A DNA stretch of 64,000 bases, taken from NCBI RefSeq assembly GCF_002946835.1, contig NZ_CP026652.1:1426001-1490000 (forward strand), read 5' to 3'. The notes under the pieces are model-generated. The model was not told the DNA's origin. It saw nothing but the letters and a program-made list of their open reading frames with translations, and searched no databases. A program made the translations under genes and the position numbers. Source of the DNA: Streptomyces dengpaensis (GTDB lineage: Bacteria; Actinomycetota; Actinomycetes; Streptomycetales; Streptomycetaceae). Of the stretch, positions 51,649 through 60,364 are shown in pieces (the first letter of the stretch is position 1; each line of letters starts with the position of its first letter).

Positions 51649-53049
51649 TCAGAGAAGGTACTGACAGGTGGAACGCGGGGTGTAGACGCCGTGACCCGCG
51701 CGTCCGGTGAACTCCCGCTCGGTGATGACCGGTTCGCCGCGCGAGAGCACGGACTCGACGCGGCCGGTGACGCGCTTGCCCTCGTACGCCGAGTAGTCGA
51801 CGTTCATGTGGTGCGTGTCGACCGACATGACCTGCTCGGCGTGCGGGTCGTAGATGACGATGTCGGCGTCGGCTCCCGGCGCGATGGTGCCCTTCTTCGG
51901 GTACAGGCCGAACATCCGGGCCGGGGTCGCGCAGGCGATCTCGATCCAGCGGCAGCGCGAGATGCGCCCGTCGACGACGGCCTGGTGGAGCAGGTCCATA
52001 CGGTTCTCGACGCCCGGAAGGCCGTTGGGGATCTTCGAGAAGTCGCCCCGGCCGAGCTCCTTCTGGCCCACGAAGCAGAAGGGGCAGTGGTCCGTCGACA
52101 CGACCTGGAGGTCGTTCGTGCGCAGGCCCCGCCACAGCGCCGCCTGGTGCTCCTTGGGCCGCAGCGGCGTCGAGCACACGTACTTCGAGCCCTCGAAGCC
52201 GGGCTCCGCGAGGTTGTCGGTCGACAGGAACAGGTACTGCGGGCAGGTCTCGCCGAAGACGTTCAGGCCCTCGTCGCGCGCCCGTGCCAGCTCGGCGACC
52301 GCCTCCTGCGCCGAGACGTGCACGACGTACAGGGGCGCGCCGGCCACCTGCGCGAGCTTGATCGCGCGGTGGGTGGCCTCGGCCTCCAGGAGCGCCTTGC
52401 GCACTTCCCCGTGGTAGCGCGGGTCGGTCTCGCCGCGGGCGAGCGCCTGCTCCACCAGGACGTCGATCGCGATGCCGTTCTCCGCGTGCATCATGATCAG
52501 GCCGCCGTTCTCGGCGGAGCGCTGCATGGCGCGCAGGATCTGGCCGTCGTCGCTGTAGAAGACGCCGGGGTAGGCCATGAACTGCTTGAAGGAGGTGACG
52601 CCCTCCTCGACCAGCAGATCCATCTCCTTGAGCGTCTCCTCGTTGACGTCGGAGACGATCATGTGGAAGGCGTAGTCGATGGCGCACTTGCCGTCGGCCT
52701 TGGCGTTCCAGGCGTCGAGGCCCTCGCGCAGCGAGTGGCCGACGCTCTGCACCGCGAAGTCGACGATGGTCGTGGTGCCGCCCCAGGCCGCGGCCCGGGT
52801 GCCCGTCTCGAAGGTGTCGGAGGCGAAGGTGCCGCCGAACGGCAGTTCCATGTGGGTGTGGGCGTCGACGCCGCCCGGAATCACGTACTTGCCGGTGGCG
52901 TCTATGGCCCGCTCGGCGGTCCACGCCTCGGCTGCCGGGGTGCCGGTCGCGGCGAGGGCGGCGATCCGGCCGTCCTCGATCAGGACGTCGGCATGGATCT
53001 CGTCGGACGCGGTGATGACGAGGCCACCACGGATGACGGTACGGCTCAT
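51649..53049 (-). CDS. hydA: Dihydropyrimidinase / D-hydantoinase
   Basis: 466 residues. Metal site: His-x-His in 'DAHTHMELPFGG', carbamylated Lys in 'VTSFKQFMAYPG', His in 'MMHAENG' and 'LYVVHVSAQEAV', Asp in 'VSTDHCPFC'. The enzyme opens the ring of 5,6-dihydrouracil or 5-substituted hydantoins to the N-carbamoyl amino acid, the substrate of the nitrilase-family enzymes next door. Length is normal. GGAAGGAGAGG lies upstream of ATG 53049. Confidence 0.94.
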   Translation of the reverse strand: MSRTVIRGGLVITASDEIHADVLIEDGRIAALAATGTPAAEAWTAERAIDATGKYVIPGGVDAHTHMELPFGGTFASDTFETGTRAAAWGGTTTIVDFAVQSVGHSLREGLDAWNAKADGKCAIDYAFHMIVSDVNEETLKEMDLLVEEGVTSFKQFMAYPGVFYSDDGQILRAMQRSAENGGLIMMHAENGIAIDVLVEQALARGETDPRYHGEVRKALLEAEATHRAIKLAQVAGAPLYVVHVSAQEAVAELARARDEGLNVFGETCPQYLFLSTDNLAEPGFEGSKYVCSTPLRPKEHQAALWRGLRTNDLQVVSTDHCPFCFVGQKELGRGDFSKIPNGLPGVENRMDLLHQAVVDGRISRCRWIEIACATPARMFGLYPKKGTIAPGADADIVIYDPHAEQVMSVDTHHMNVDYSAYEGKRVTGRVESVLSRGEPVITEREFTGRAGHGVYTPRSTCQYLL

Positions 53050-53140
53050 GCTCCCTCTCCTTCCGGTCGTGCGTGCACTGAGGAAATACCGAAGCTGTTG
53101 AAAGCTGAGGTCAACGCTGTCTCTTCAGGAGGAACAAGGT

Positions 53141-53177
53141 TCCGCGGGCCCGGCCCCCCGTGCGCCGGGCCCGCGGA
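53141..53177. terminator. 14-bp hairpin between the nitrilase-family and hydantoinase genes
   Basis: TCCGCGGGCCCGGC pairs perfectly with GCCGGGCCCGCGGA across a 9-base loop. It falls inside the operon, so it may cause partial termination after the first gene; a possible secondary promoter for hydA (TTGACC near 53110 on the minus strand) lies just past it. Confidence 0.6.
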
Positions 53178-53184
53178 GCGCGCC

Positions 53185-53250
53185 GCGGCTGCGGCTGCGG
53201 CTGCGGCTGCGGCTGCGGCTGCGGCTGCGGCTGTGACTACGGCTACGGCT
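53185..53250. repeat. Hexanucleotide repeat at the 3' end of the nitrilase-family gene
   Basis: Eight perfect GCGGCT units (53185-53232) and then degenerate copies (GTGACT, ACGGCT, ACGGCT) that run into the stop codon at 53249-53251. The stop is one of the degenerate units. Confidence 0.92.
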
Positions 53251-54091
53251 ACGGCGCCGTCAGCGGCCCGTACGTCACCGGAGCGCGGTCGCGGTAGAAC
53301 TGCCACCGGTCGCGGACTTCGCGGAGCTTGGCCATGTCCAGGTCGCGGACGACGAGTTCCGTCTCCTTGTCGCTCGCCACCTCGCCGACGAACTGGGCCT
53401 CCGGGTCCACGAAGTACGAGGTCCCGTAGAAGTCGTTGTCGCCGTACTCCTCGACGCCCACCCGGTTGATCGCGCCCACGAAGTACTCGTTGGCGACGGC
53501 CGCGGCCGGCTGCTCCAGCTGCCAGAGATAGCCCGACAGACCCCGCGAGGTGGCCGACGGGTTGAAGACGATCTCGGCACCCGCGAGGCCCAGCGCACGC
53601 CAGCCCTCCGGGAAGTGCCGGTCGTAGCAGATGTACACGCCGATCCTGCCGACCGCGGTGTCGAAGACCGGCCAGCCGGAGTTGCCCGGACGGAAGTAGA
53701 ACTTCTCCCAGAATCCCGGCACTTGAGGGATGTGGGTCTTGCGGTACTTGCCCAGGTAGGAACCGTCGGCGTCGATCACCGCCGCGGTGTTGTACAGGAC
53801 GCCCGGCTGCTCCTCCTCGTACATCGGAAGGACGAGGACGATGCCCAGTTCCTTGGCCAGCGCCTGGAAGCGCCGGACGATCGGGCCTTCGGGGATCTGC
53901 TCGGCGTACGCGTAGAACGCCTTGTCCTGGACCTGGCAGAAGTAGGGCCCGTAGAAGAGCTCCTGGAAGCACAGGACCTGTGCGCCCTGTGCGGCCGCGT
54001 CGCGGGCCGCCTGCTCGTGGACCTGGATCATCGACTCCTTGTCGCCGGTCCAGGCGGTCTGGAAGACGGCGGCGCGGATCACTCTGCTCAT
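53249..54091 (-). CDS. Nitrilase-family carbon-nitrogen hydrolase, probable beta-ureidopropionase / N-carbamoylase (copy 1)
   Basis: 280 residues. The Glu-Lys-Cys triad is readable: Glu in 'VLCFQELFYGPYFC', Lys in 'KYRKTHIPQVPGFWEKFYF', Cys in 'GVYICYDRHFPEGWR'. It would hydrolyse N-carbamoyl-beta-alanine or an N-carbamoyl amino acid to the free amine, CO2 and ammonia. First gene of the hydantoinase operon. A close paralogue of the same length lies at 57456-58298. Confidence 0.92.
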   Translation of the reverse strand: MSRVIRAAVFQTAWTGDKESMIQVHEQAARDAAAQGAQVLCFQELFYGPYFCQVQDKAFYAYAEQIPEGPIVRRFQALAKELGIVLVLPMYEEEQPGVLYNTAAVIDADGSYLGKYRKTHIPQVPGFWEKFYFRPGNSGWPVFDTAVGRIGVYICYDRHFPEGWRALGLAGAEIVFNPSATSRGLSGYLWQLEQPAAAVANEYFVGAINRVGVEEYGDNDFYGTSYFVDPEAQFVGEVASDKETELVVRDLDMAKLREVRDRWQFYRDRAPVTYGPLTAP

Positions 54092-54117
54092 CGGGACCTC
54101 CGGTCGCTCGGTGTGCT

Positions 54118-54294
54118 GGGGCGGGCGTCGGAAGTGGCGTCGTCCGCCCGGAGAGCGGGCCCTGCGGCGTCCGGTGCGTGCTCTCGGCGTGCCGGGCGCA
54201 AGCCCTCGTACTGGACGTACTTGGGCTTGTGCCCGGTGCGGCGAGAGTGCGTGCCGGGCGTCGTGGGGCAGAGGGGACTTCCGACGCCCGCCCC
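54118..54294. repeat. Large nested palindrome upstream of the hydantoinase operon
   Basis: Outer arms are an 18-bp perfect inverted repeat (GGGGCGGGCGTCGGAAGT at 54118-54135 and its complement at 54277-54294). Inside, about 54160-54260 forms a second long imperfect hairpin with arms such as GCCGGGCGCAAGCCC and GGGCTTGTGCCCGG. It starts 26 bases from the start codon of the first gene. Confidence 0.8.
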
Positions 54295-54360
54295 AGGAGC
54301 CTAGGAAGCCCGGACGGTGGCTTTGAGTTGCACCGTGTCACGTCTGAAGTGCGGTGCCGT

Positions 54361-54471
54361 TCCACGGTGTCACTCCCGCGTTGTCCCATGTTTCACCTGA
54401 GTTGTTCCGTGTTTCGTCGTAGTTGCGCGTCGTGCTTCGGCGCCGTTGCGGGCCGTGCTTCGCCATCGTTC
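54361..54471. repeat. Degenerate 21-23-bp tandem array abutting the pucR stop codon
   Basis: Five units (54361-54383, 54384-54404, 54405-54425, 54426-54448, 54449-54471), each with the pattern CCGTGTTTCG..GTTG; a sixth may lie at 54331-54351. The array ends at the base before the pucR stop codon. It fills the gap between pucR and the nested palindrome. Confidence 0.7.
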
Positions 54472-56028
54472 TCACCGTTGTTGTGCGTCGTGCGCGAGCA
54501 GGGCGATGTGTACGGACGCCGCCTGCTCGAAGTCGTCGAGATCCACGCCGAGTCGGGCCTCGATGGCCTCCAGACGCCGGTACAGCGCGGGCCTGCTGAC
54601 GTGGTGGAGCTGCGCGGTGCGTGACTTGTTGCGGCCCGTCGCGAGATACGTCCGCAGCACGGGCAGCAGCTCCGGCTCCGCGTCGGCGCCGCACAGCAGC
54701 CCGTCCAACTCCCGCTCGGCGAAGGACTGGACGTGCGGATCGTCCCGCAGCAGCCGTATCAGACCGCGCAGATGCACGTCGCGGAGGCGCACCAGCACCG
54801 GGTGGTGCTGGTCGGCGGATGCGCCGGCGGCGGCCTCGGCGACGTGCAGGGCCTCGCGCAGGCCGCCGGGGACGTCGTCCCAGGCGGTGCGCGGCGAGGC
54901 GGCGGCCACGGTCGCGGGGGCGCCGGTCTCGTGGCGCAGACGGGCGGCGAAGTGCCCGGCCAGCGCCTCCGCGTCCTGGTCGCGGGCGAGGCTGAGCAGC
55001 ACGGCGGTGGCCCCGTCCGCCAGCTCGGCGACGAGCCCCGAGAGCCCCACCATCCGGAGCACCCGGTCGAGCTGGGCCGGGTCGCCGTCCCGTACCACCA
55101 GCGGCACGAAGGTCCGCCGGTTGACGGGCAGTCCCGCCGCCCGCGCCCGCGGCAGCAGCTGCCGGGCCGGTACGACACCGCTCACCAAGTCGTTGAGCAG
55201 GCTCTGCGCCGACTCCTCCTCCCAGGTGTGCGCGGCGCCACCGAGCATCCGGTGCAGGACCAGGGCCTCGGCGGCACGGTCGGCGAGCAGCCGACCGGTC
55301 GCGGCGTCGCCGCGGTAGCCGCACAGCACGATGCGGCCCCAGCGTTCGCCGCGCCCGCCCAGCTCGGCCCGGATCCACCCGGCGCCCTCGCTGCCGCCCG
55401 CCTGGCGCGCGATGCGCTCCCAGTCGCGCAGCACGTCGTCCACGGCGGACCGCTCTCCCGCCGTGGCGAGGGCCCGGTGGGCGAGGTTGGTGACGACGAC
55501 GGGGCAGGCGGCGTGCCCGGCGATCTCGTCGAGCATCCGCTGCAAGGGTGCGCCCGCGGTGATGAGTCCGGTGAGCGCGGTCCGTACGGCCTCGGAGAGG
55601 CTCACGGCCGCGAACTTGCTGCGGACCAGCCGGGACTGGACCTCCTCCGTCAACTCGGCGAAGGGGGAGGGCCGGTGGAGCACCACCATGGGCAGCCCGC
55701 ATCGCTCCGCGGCCCGGCGCATCACGTCCGGCGGCGTGGGGAAGGCCCGGCCGAGTCCGAGGACCACGGCCGCGGCCTCCGCGCGGTGCAGCGAACGGAT
55801 GTACTCGGCCTGCGCGTCCAGGTCACCGGCGAGCAGCACCCCGGTGGTGAGGACCATTTCGCCGCCGCTGAGCATCACGCCCACGTCGGCCGCCTCGGCG
55901 ACATGCACCCAGCGCACAGGCCGGTCGAGATGTCCGGCACCGGCCACCACCTCGGGCTCTCCGGCGAGCACCCGGTCCAGGGTGAGGACCTGACGAACCG
56001 ACAGGGCGGGTTCCAAGGCGGTGGTCAT
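54472..56028 (-). CDS. PucR family transcriptional regulator
   Basis: 518 residues. N-terminal PucR domain ('SVRQVLTLDRVLAGEPEVVA', 'MLSGGEMVLTTGVLL', 'AAAVVLGLGRAFPTPPDVM'), a GGDEF-like middle region and a C-terminal helix-turn-helix ('LPVLRTYLATGRNKSRTAQL', 'HHVSRPALYRRLEAIEARLG'). PucR regulators control purine, pyrimidine and hydantoin catabolism. It lies between the two transcription units of the catabolic cluster, so it is the obvious regulator of both. Confidence 0.93.
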   Translation of the reverse strand: MTTALEPALSVRQVLTLDRVLAGEPEVVAGAGHLDRPVRWVHVAEAADVGVMLSGGEMVLTTGVLLAGDLDAQAEYIRSLHRAEAAAVVLGLGRAFPTPPDVMRRAAERCGLPMVVLHRPSPFAELTEEVQSRLVRSKFAAVSLSEAVRTALTGLITAGAPLQRMLDEIAGHAACPVVVTNLAHRALATAGERSAVDDVLRDWERIARQAGGSEGAGWIRAELGGRGERWGRIVLCGYRGDAATGRLLADRAAEALVLHRMLGGAAHTWEEESAQSLLNDLVSGVVPARQLLPRARAAGLPVNRRTFVPLVVRDGDPAQLDRVLRMVGLSGLVAELADGATAVLLSLARDQDAEALAGHFAARLRHETGAPATVAAASPRTAWDDVPGGLREALHVAEAAAGASADQHHPVLVRLRDVHLRGLIRLLRDDPHVQSFAERELDGLLCGADAEPELLPVLRTYLATGRNKSRTAQLHHVSRPALYRRLEAIEARLGVDLDDFEQAASVHIALLAHDAQQR

Positions 56029-56070
56029 GACTCCCCTTTTTGTGGCTCGGTTCGCCTCCGGGGCGCTACA

Positions 56071-56138
56071 GCCGGTGTCGAGGACCCGACCGTGCTCGAC
56101 CCTTCGGGCCTCCGCGCGCTCGTGTCGTCGACACCGGC
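56071..56138. terminator. Hairpin between aminotransferase and pucR genes
   Basis: GCCGGTGTCGA (56071-56081) pairs with TCGACACCGGC (56128-56138) around a 46-base loop. Possible partial terminator within the 147-bp gap. Confidence 0.4.
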
Positions 56139-56175
56139 GCGCCCCTTCGGCTCACTCGCCCTTGCTCACGTTCTG

Positions 56176-57459
56176 CTATTGGGCACACCTCAGCGCGCGC
56201 TCGAGCATCGCCGCGCCCTCCTCCGCCTCCGCGACGGTGAGCGACAGCGGTGGTGCGATGCGCAGCGCGCTGGTGTTGTGACCGCCGCCCTTGCCGATCA
56301 ACAGCCCTTGCTCGCGGGCCGCTTCGAGCACGGCCGAGGCGCCCCGGGGGTTCGCCTCGTCCGAGCCCGGCCTGACCAGCTCCACGCCGATCATCAGCCC
56401 GCGCCCGCGCACCTCCCGTACGCCGTCGAGCTGCGCGGCGATCGCCCGCAGCCGCTCGATGAGCAGACCGCCGACGCGCCGGGCGTTGCCCTGGAGGTCG
56501 TGTTCGAGGAGGTACGTGAGGTTCGCGAGCCCCGCCGCCATGGTGACCGGCGAGCCGCCGAAGGTCGAGATGGAGTTGGAGTCGAGGCAGTTCATGATCT
56601 CGGCGCGTGCGACGACGCCGCCGATGGACATGCCGTTGCCGATGCCCTTGGCGAAGGTGAGCATGTCCGGCGGGCCCGCGGCGGCGTGCGCCTGCCAGCC
56701 CCAGAAGTGGTCGCCGGTGCGGCCCCAGCCGGTCTGCACCTCGTCGGAGATCCACAGGATGCCGTGCTCGTCCAGGACCTCGCGGAACGCGGCGTACAGC
56801 CCGTCGGGCGGCGTCGTGAAGCCGCCGACGCCCTGGATGGGTTCGGCGATCAGGGCCGCGGGCGGGCGGATGTGGCCGAGCAGGTCCTTCAGGTCCTCGA
56901 CGCAGGCCGCGATGAACTCGGCGTCGCTGAGACCGGCGTACGGGCCGCGGGTGCGGACGCCGCCGTGGACGTACAGCGTCTGGAGCGGCGAGAGCGAGGT
57001 GGGCGACCAGCTCTTGTTGCCGGTGATGCCGACCGCGCTGAAGGAGCGGCCGTGGTAGCTGTTGCGCATCGCCAGGATCTGGTTGCTCTGCCGGTAGGCG
57101 GTGGCGAGCATCAGGGCCGTGTCGTTGGCCTCGGTGCCGGAGGTGGTGAAGAAGACGCGCGCGTCCGGGATGCCGGACAGCTGGGCGATCCGCTCGGCGA
57201 GGTCGACCATCGGCCGGTTGAGGTAGAGCGTCGAGGTGTGGATGATCCGCCCGGCCTGCTCGCTGACGGCCTTCGTCACCTCGGGCAGGGCGTGCGCGGT
57301 CATGGTGGTGAGGATGCCGCCGAAGAAGTCGAGGTACTTCTTGCCCTGGGCGTCCCAGACGTGGCGGCCCTCGCCGTGGGTGATCTCGATCGGGTCCTCG
57401 TAGTAGAGGGCGAGCCAGTCGGGCAGGACGGCCTTGTGGCGCGCGTACAGGTCGGTCAC
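56176..57459 (-). CDS. Class III aminotransferase, probable beta-alanine/4-aminobutyrate:oxoacid type
   Basis: 427 residues from GTG 57459, in a GTGA overlap with the second nitrilase-family gene. PLP motifs: 'FFTTSGTEANDTALMLA', 'NSYHGRSF', 'LWISDEVQTGWGRTGDHF' and 'LTFAKGIGNG' with the Schiff-base Lys. In the reductive pyrimidine pathway it would convert beta-alanine (or 3-aminoisobutyrate) to the semialdehyde. Substrate is inferred from coupling to the nitrilase-family gene. Confidence 0.9.
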   Translation of the reverse strand: MTDLYARHKAVLPDWLALYYEDPIEITHGEGRHVWDAQGKKYLDFFGGILTTMTAHALPEVTKAVSEQAGRIIHTSTLYLNRPMVDLAERIAQLSGIPDARVFFTTSGTEANDTALMLATAYRQSNQILAMRNSYHGRSFSAVGITGNKSWSPTSLSPLQTLYVHGGVRTRGPYAGLSDAEFIAACVEDLKDLLGHIRPPAALIAEPIQGVGGFTTPPDGLYAAFREVLDEHGILWISDEVQTGWGRTGDHFWGWQAHAAAGPPDMLTFAKGIGNGMSIGGVVARAEIMNCLDSNSISTFGGSPVTMAAGLANLTYLLEHDLQGNARRVGGLLIERLRAIAAQLDGVREVRGRGLMIGVELVRPGSDEANPRGASAVLEAAREQGLLIGKGGGHNTSALRIAPPLSLTVAEAEEGAAMLERALRCAQ

Positions 57460-58298
57460 GGCTGCACCAGCCCTTCGTACGCGTCGGGGCGCCGGTCGCG
57501 GTAGAACGCCCACTGCTGCCGGACTTCCTCGATCAGGTCGAAGTCGAGGTCGCGGACGACGAGCTCCTCAGCCTTGTCGCTCGCGGTCTCCCCCACGAAC
57601 TGTCCGCGCGGGTCGACGAAGTACGACGTCCCGTAGAAGTCGTTGTCACCGTACTCCTCCTGGCCCACCCGGTTGATCGCCGCGATGAAGTACTCGTTGG
57701 CGACGGCCGCCGCGGGCTGCTCCAGCTGCCAGAGGTAGGCGGACAGGCCGCGGGAAGTGGCGGAGGGGTTGTAGACCAGCTGCGCACCGTTCAGGCCGAG
57801 CTGCCGCCAGCCCTCCGGGAAGTGCCGGTCGTAGCAGATGTACACGCCGATTCTGCCGACCGCGGTGTCGAAGACGGGCCAGCCGACGTTGCCCGGCTTG
57901 AAGTAGTACTTCTCCCAGAAACCCTTCACCTGGGGGATGTGGTGCTTGCGGTACTTGCCGAGGTACGTGCCGTCGGCGTCGATCACGGCCGCCGTGTTGA
58001 AGTAGAAGCCGGACTGCTCGACCTCGAAGACGGGTACGACGATGACCATGCCGGTCTCGCGGGCGAGCTCCCGCATCCGCGTGACGGTGGGCCCGTCGGG
58101 CACGGGCTCCGCCCAGCGGTAGTGCTCGGGCTCCTGGACCTGGCAGAAGTAGGGTGCGTTGAAGACTTCCTGGAATCCGATGACCTTGGCGCCCTGCCGG
58201 GCCGCCTCGCGGGCGTGTTCCTCGTGCTTGGCGACCATGGATGCGGTGTCGCCCGTCCAGGTGGCCTGGACCAGGGCGGCACGTACGACGTTGGCCAT
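57456..58298 (-). CDS. Nitrilase-family carbon-nitrogen hydrolase (copy 2)
   Basis: 280 residues, same length and triad as copy 1: Glu in 'VIGFQEVFNAPYFC', Lys in 'KYRKHHIPQVKGFWEKYYF', Cys in 'GVYICYDRHFPEGWRQLG'. By eye it is about 70-75 percent identical to copy 1, so the two are paralogues with perhaps different substrates (beta-ureidopropionate versus 2-methyl or hydantoin-derived compounds). Leads a two-gene unit with the aminotransferase; an inverted repeat lies 28-64 bases upstream. Confidence 0.92.
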   Translation of the reverse strand: MANVVRAALVQATWTGDTASMVAKHEEHAREAARQGAKVIGFQEVFNAPYFCQVQEPEHYRWAEPVPDGPTVTRMRELARETGMVIVVPVFEVEQSGFYFNTAAVIDADGTYLGKYRKHHIPQVKGFWEKYYFKPGNVGWPVFDTAVGRIGVYICYDRHFPEGWRQLGLNGAQLVYNPSATSRGLSAYLWQLEQPAAAVANEYFIAAINRVGQEEYGDNDFYGTSYFVDPRGQFVGETASDKAEELVVRDLDFDLIEEVRQQWAFYRDRRPDAYEGLVQP

Positions 58299-58325
58299 GA
58301 GCTGCTCCTTCGACGGGACGTCAGA

Positions 58326-58362
58326 GAGCCTCTACGCCCGTAGACAAAGGCGGTAGAGGCTC
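58326..58362. promoter_or_regulatory. Candidate operator upstream of nitrilase copy 2
   Basis: GAGCCTCTAC (58326-58335) and GTAGAGGCTC (58353-58362) are a perfect 10-bp inverted repeat around a 17-base centre that holds a smaller CTAC..GTAG repeat. It sits 28-64 bases upstream of the start codon and could be a PucR site. Confidence 0.6.
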
Positions 58363-58560
58363 GAAAGTAAGCCCCCTGGACAGCCTTGCCAAGACCATCG
58401 TCGTTAACCGGCTGAGTCCATCACGTTTCTTACCCCTGCGGGTGAGTGACGGGGCCGGGCACCGGGGTGGAGCGGCCGGCCGGGAGGGCCGGTCGCCGGG
58501 GATGGACGGGGCGCTCGGGAAAGCCGGTCACCGCGGTGGCGGTGATGGTCCGAAGGGCGG

Positions 58561-60213
58561 TCACGCGGTGAAGCCGGCGACCCGGAGCGCGTGCACGAGG
58601 TCCCAGTGGCGCTCGTCCGAGACGCTCTGGGCGGCCTCCAGGAGGAGCGGTACGAGGCGCTGCGGGTCCGCTTCCACGCTGCGGACCGCTTCCTCCGGGG
58701 TGCGTACGCGGACGTACGCACCGAGCAGTGCGCGGATCTCGCGCCGGCGGCCCTCCTCGGCGAGGTCCAGCACGGCGGCGCCGATCTCTGGCGCGGGGCG
58801 GGCGACGCCCTGGCGCAGCATCTGCTGCCCGTCGGCGGTCCGGCCGGCCGCGGCGAGCGCGTCCGAGGCGGCGACCAGGCGGTCGGCGGGGAGCGAGGCC
58901 GCCTCCCACAGCAGGGTGGCCCAGTCGGCGTCCAGGCCCGCGTGGTGCAGCTCCGCAGCGAGCAGCGGGATGCGGGCGGCGGGCCAGAAGGCGGCCTCGA
59001 CGAGCAGGACATGCGCCTCGCCGCTCCGGCCCGAGCTCCGCAGCCGCGTCAGCGTCTCCACGACCTCGTCGGTCGCCCGCCGCGCATCCTCGTCCAGCGG
59101 CTCGACCTGCGGCTGCGCGGGCTCCTCCGGCGCCGCCACCCCCGCGAACCGGGCGCCCCGGGGAGCACGGCCACCCGGCGCGGCCGGAGCCGGAGCGGGC
59201 GCCGCCGCCTCAGGTACGACCACGGGGGGCGCCTCCGGTTCCATCATCCCGGCGAAACGGGCACTGCCCCGGGGTCGGCGCTTGGAGCGCTGCTTGGGGG
59301 TGGGGGGTGTGGGGCGCTCGGTGGCGGGGTGGGGGCTTTCGGGCTGGCGGGAGGGAGCGTGAGGGGTGCCGGGTTGTGCGGTGGGGGCGTGCCCGCCACC
59401 GCCCGGACCGTGCCCGCCACCGCCCGGACCGTACGCGTCGCCGCTCGGACCGTGCCCGCCGCCGCTCGGACCGTACGCGCCGCCGCTCGGACCGTACGCG
59501 TTGTCCCTCCGGCCGTACGCGCCGTCGTGCGTGCCGTACGCCGAGGCGTACGCATCCGCGCTCGCGTCGCCCGTAGGAGCGTGCGAGGAGGCGTGTGCGC
59601 CGGCGTCACCGAACGGTTCCGGCCCGTCCTCGGGCCCCCGCGGCCGGAACGCGTCCCCGGCCGCGCCCGCCGGGGACGGCGCGCCCCGCACCTGGGGGTG
59701 CAGGGCGCGGCGGTCGAGGCCGGCCATGCGGTGGCGGAGTTCGGTGCAGCGGGCCGTGGCTCGTGCATGGTCGTCCTGGGCCCAGGCGAGATCGAGCCGG
59801 ATCGCCTCGGCCTCCTCCTGGGACCCGGCCGCGTGGAGCAGCCGGCCCAGCTCGGCCTGGCGCTCGGCCGCGTAGCGCTGTTCGCGGAGCATGACGTCGA
59901 GGCGGTCGCTGAGGGCATCCCGGCCTCCGGGCCGGGCGTCGTACGCGGCGAGCGAGGCGCCGTGCAGTCCGCGCGCCCGCTCGGTCTGCTGGGCCGCGGC
60001 CCGGTCGCCGTATCCCGTGGCGAGGTCCTGGAGGAGCGCCTCCACGATGTCCCACGGCGGCACTTCCCAGCCGTCCAGGCAGGCCCGCATGCCGTCGGGA
60101 TCGCGCTGCCAGAACACTCCGCACCAGCCGCCGTCCTGATCGAGCCGCGCCATCAGCCCGTTCAGGTACATCGCGAACTCCCGCACCTGATCGGGGAGTT
60201 GTCCCACAGCCAT
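58561..60213 (-). CDS. Large Streptomyces hypothetical protein with Gly/Tyr/His-rich repeats
   Basis: 550 residues from ATG 60213 (GGGAG seven bases upstream). N-terminal globular part (about 1-170) with Trp residues ('GGWCGVFWQRDPDGM'), a low-complexity middle (about 200-340) with repeats of 'AYGPSGG' and 'HGPGGGG', two copies of an 'RGxARFAG' motif with Pro-rich tails (about 330-370), and a helical C-terminus (about 395-550) resembling HEAT/TPR solenoids. No membrane segment. I do not recognise a function; the layout suggests a scaffold or condensate-type protein. Confidence 0.7.
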   Translation of the reverse strand: MAVGQLPDQVREFAMYLNGLMARLDQDGGWCGVFWQRDPDGMRACLDGWEVPPWDIVEALLQDLATGYGDRAAAQQTERARGLHGASLAAYDARPGGRDALSDRLDVMLREQRYAAERQAELGRLLHAAGSQEEAEAIRLDLAWAQDDHARATARCTELRHRMAGLDRRALHPQVRGAPSPAGAAGDAFRPRGPEDGPEPFGDAGAHASSHAPTGDASADAYASAYGTHDGAYGRRDNAYGPSGGAYGPSGGGHGPSGDAYGPGGGGHGPGGGGHAPTAQPGTPHAPSRQPESPHPATERPTPPTPKQRSKRRPRGSARFAGMMEPEAPPVVVPEAAAPAPAPAAPGGRAPRGARFAGVAAPEEPAQPQVEPLDEDARRATDEVVETLTRLRSSGRSGEAHVLLVEAAFWPAARIPLLAAELHHAGLDADWATLLWEAASLPADRLVAASDALAAAGRTADGQQMLRQGVARPAPEIGAAVLDLAEEGRRREIRALLGAYVRVRTPEEAVRSVEADPQRLVPLLLEAAQSVSDERHWDLVHALRVAGFTA

Positions 60214-60364
60214 CACATGACTCCCGCCCGACTGGAGTGCTGAGGCCCGACAGAAAACACCAGTCGTGTTACGGAGTGGCTACAGGGAGTTTTCGGAGCG
60301 GGCGCAGGCCGCTCCGGCATGAAGAACGCCGGTGTGCGGTCCACCAAGGCTGCACCTGGGAGCA

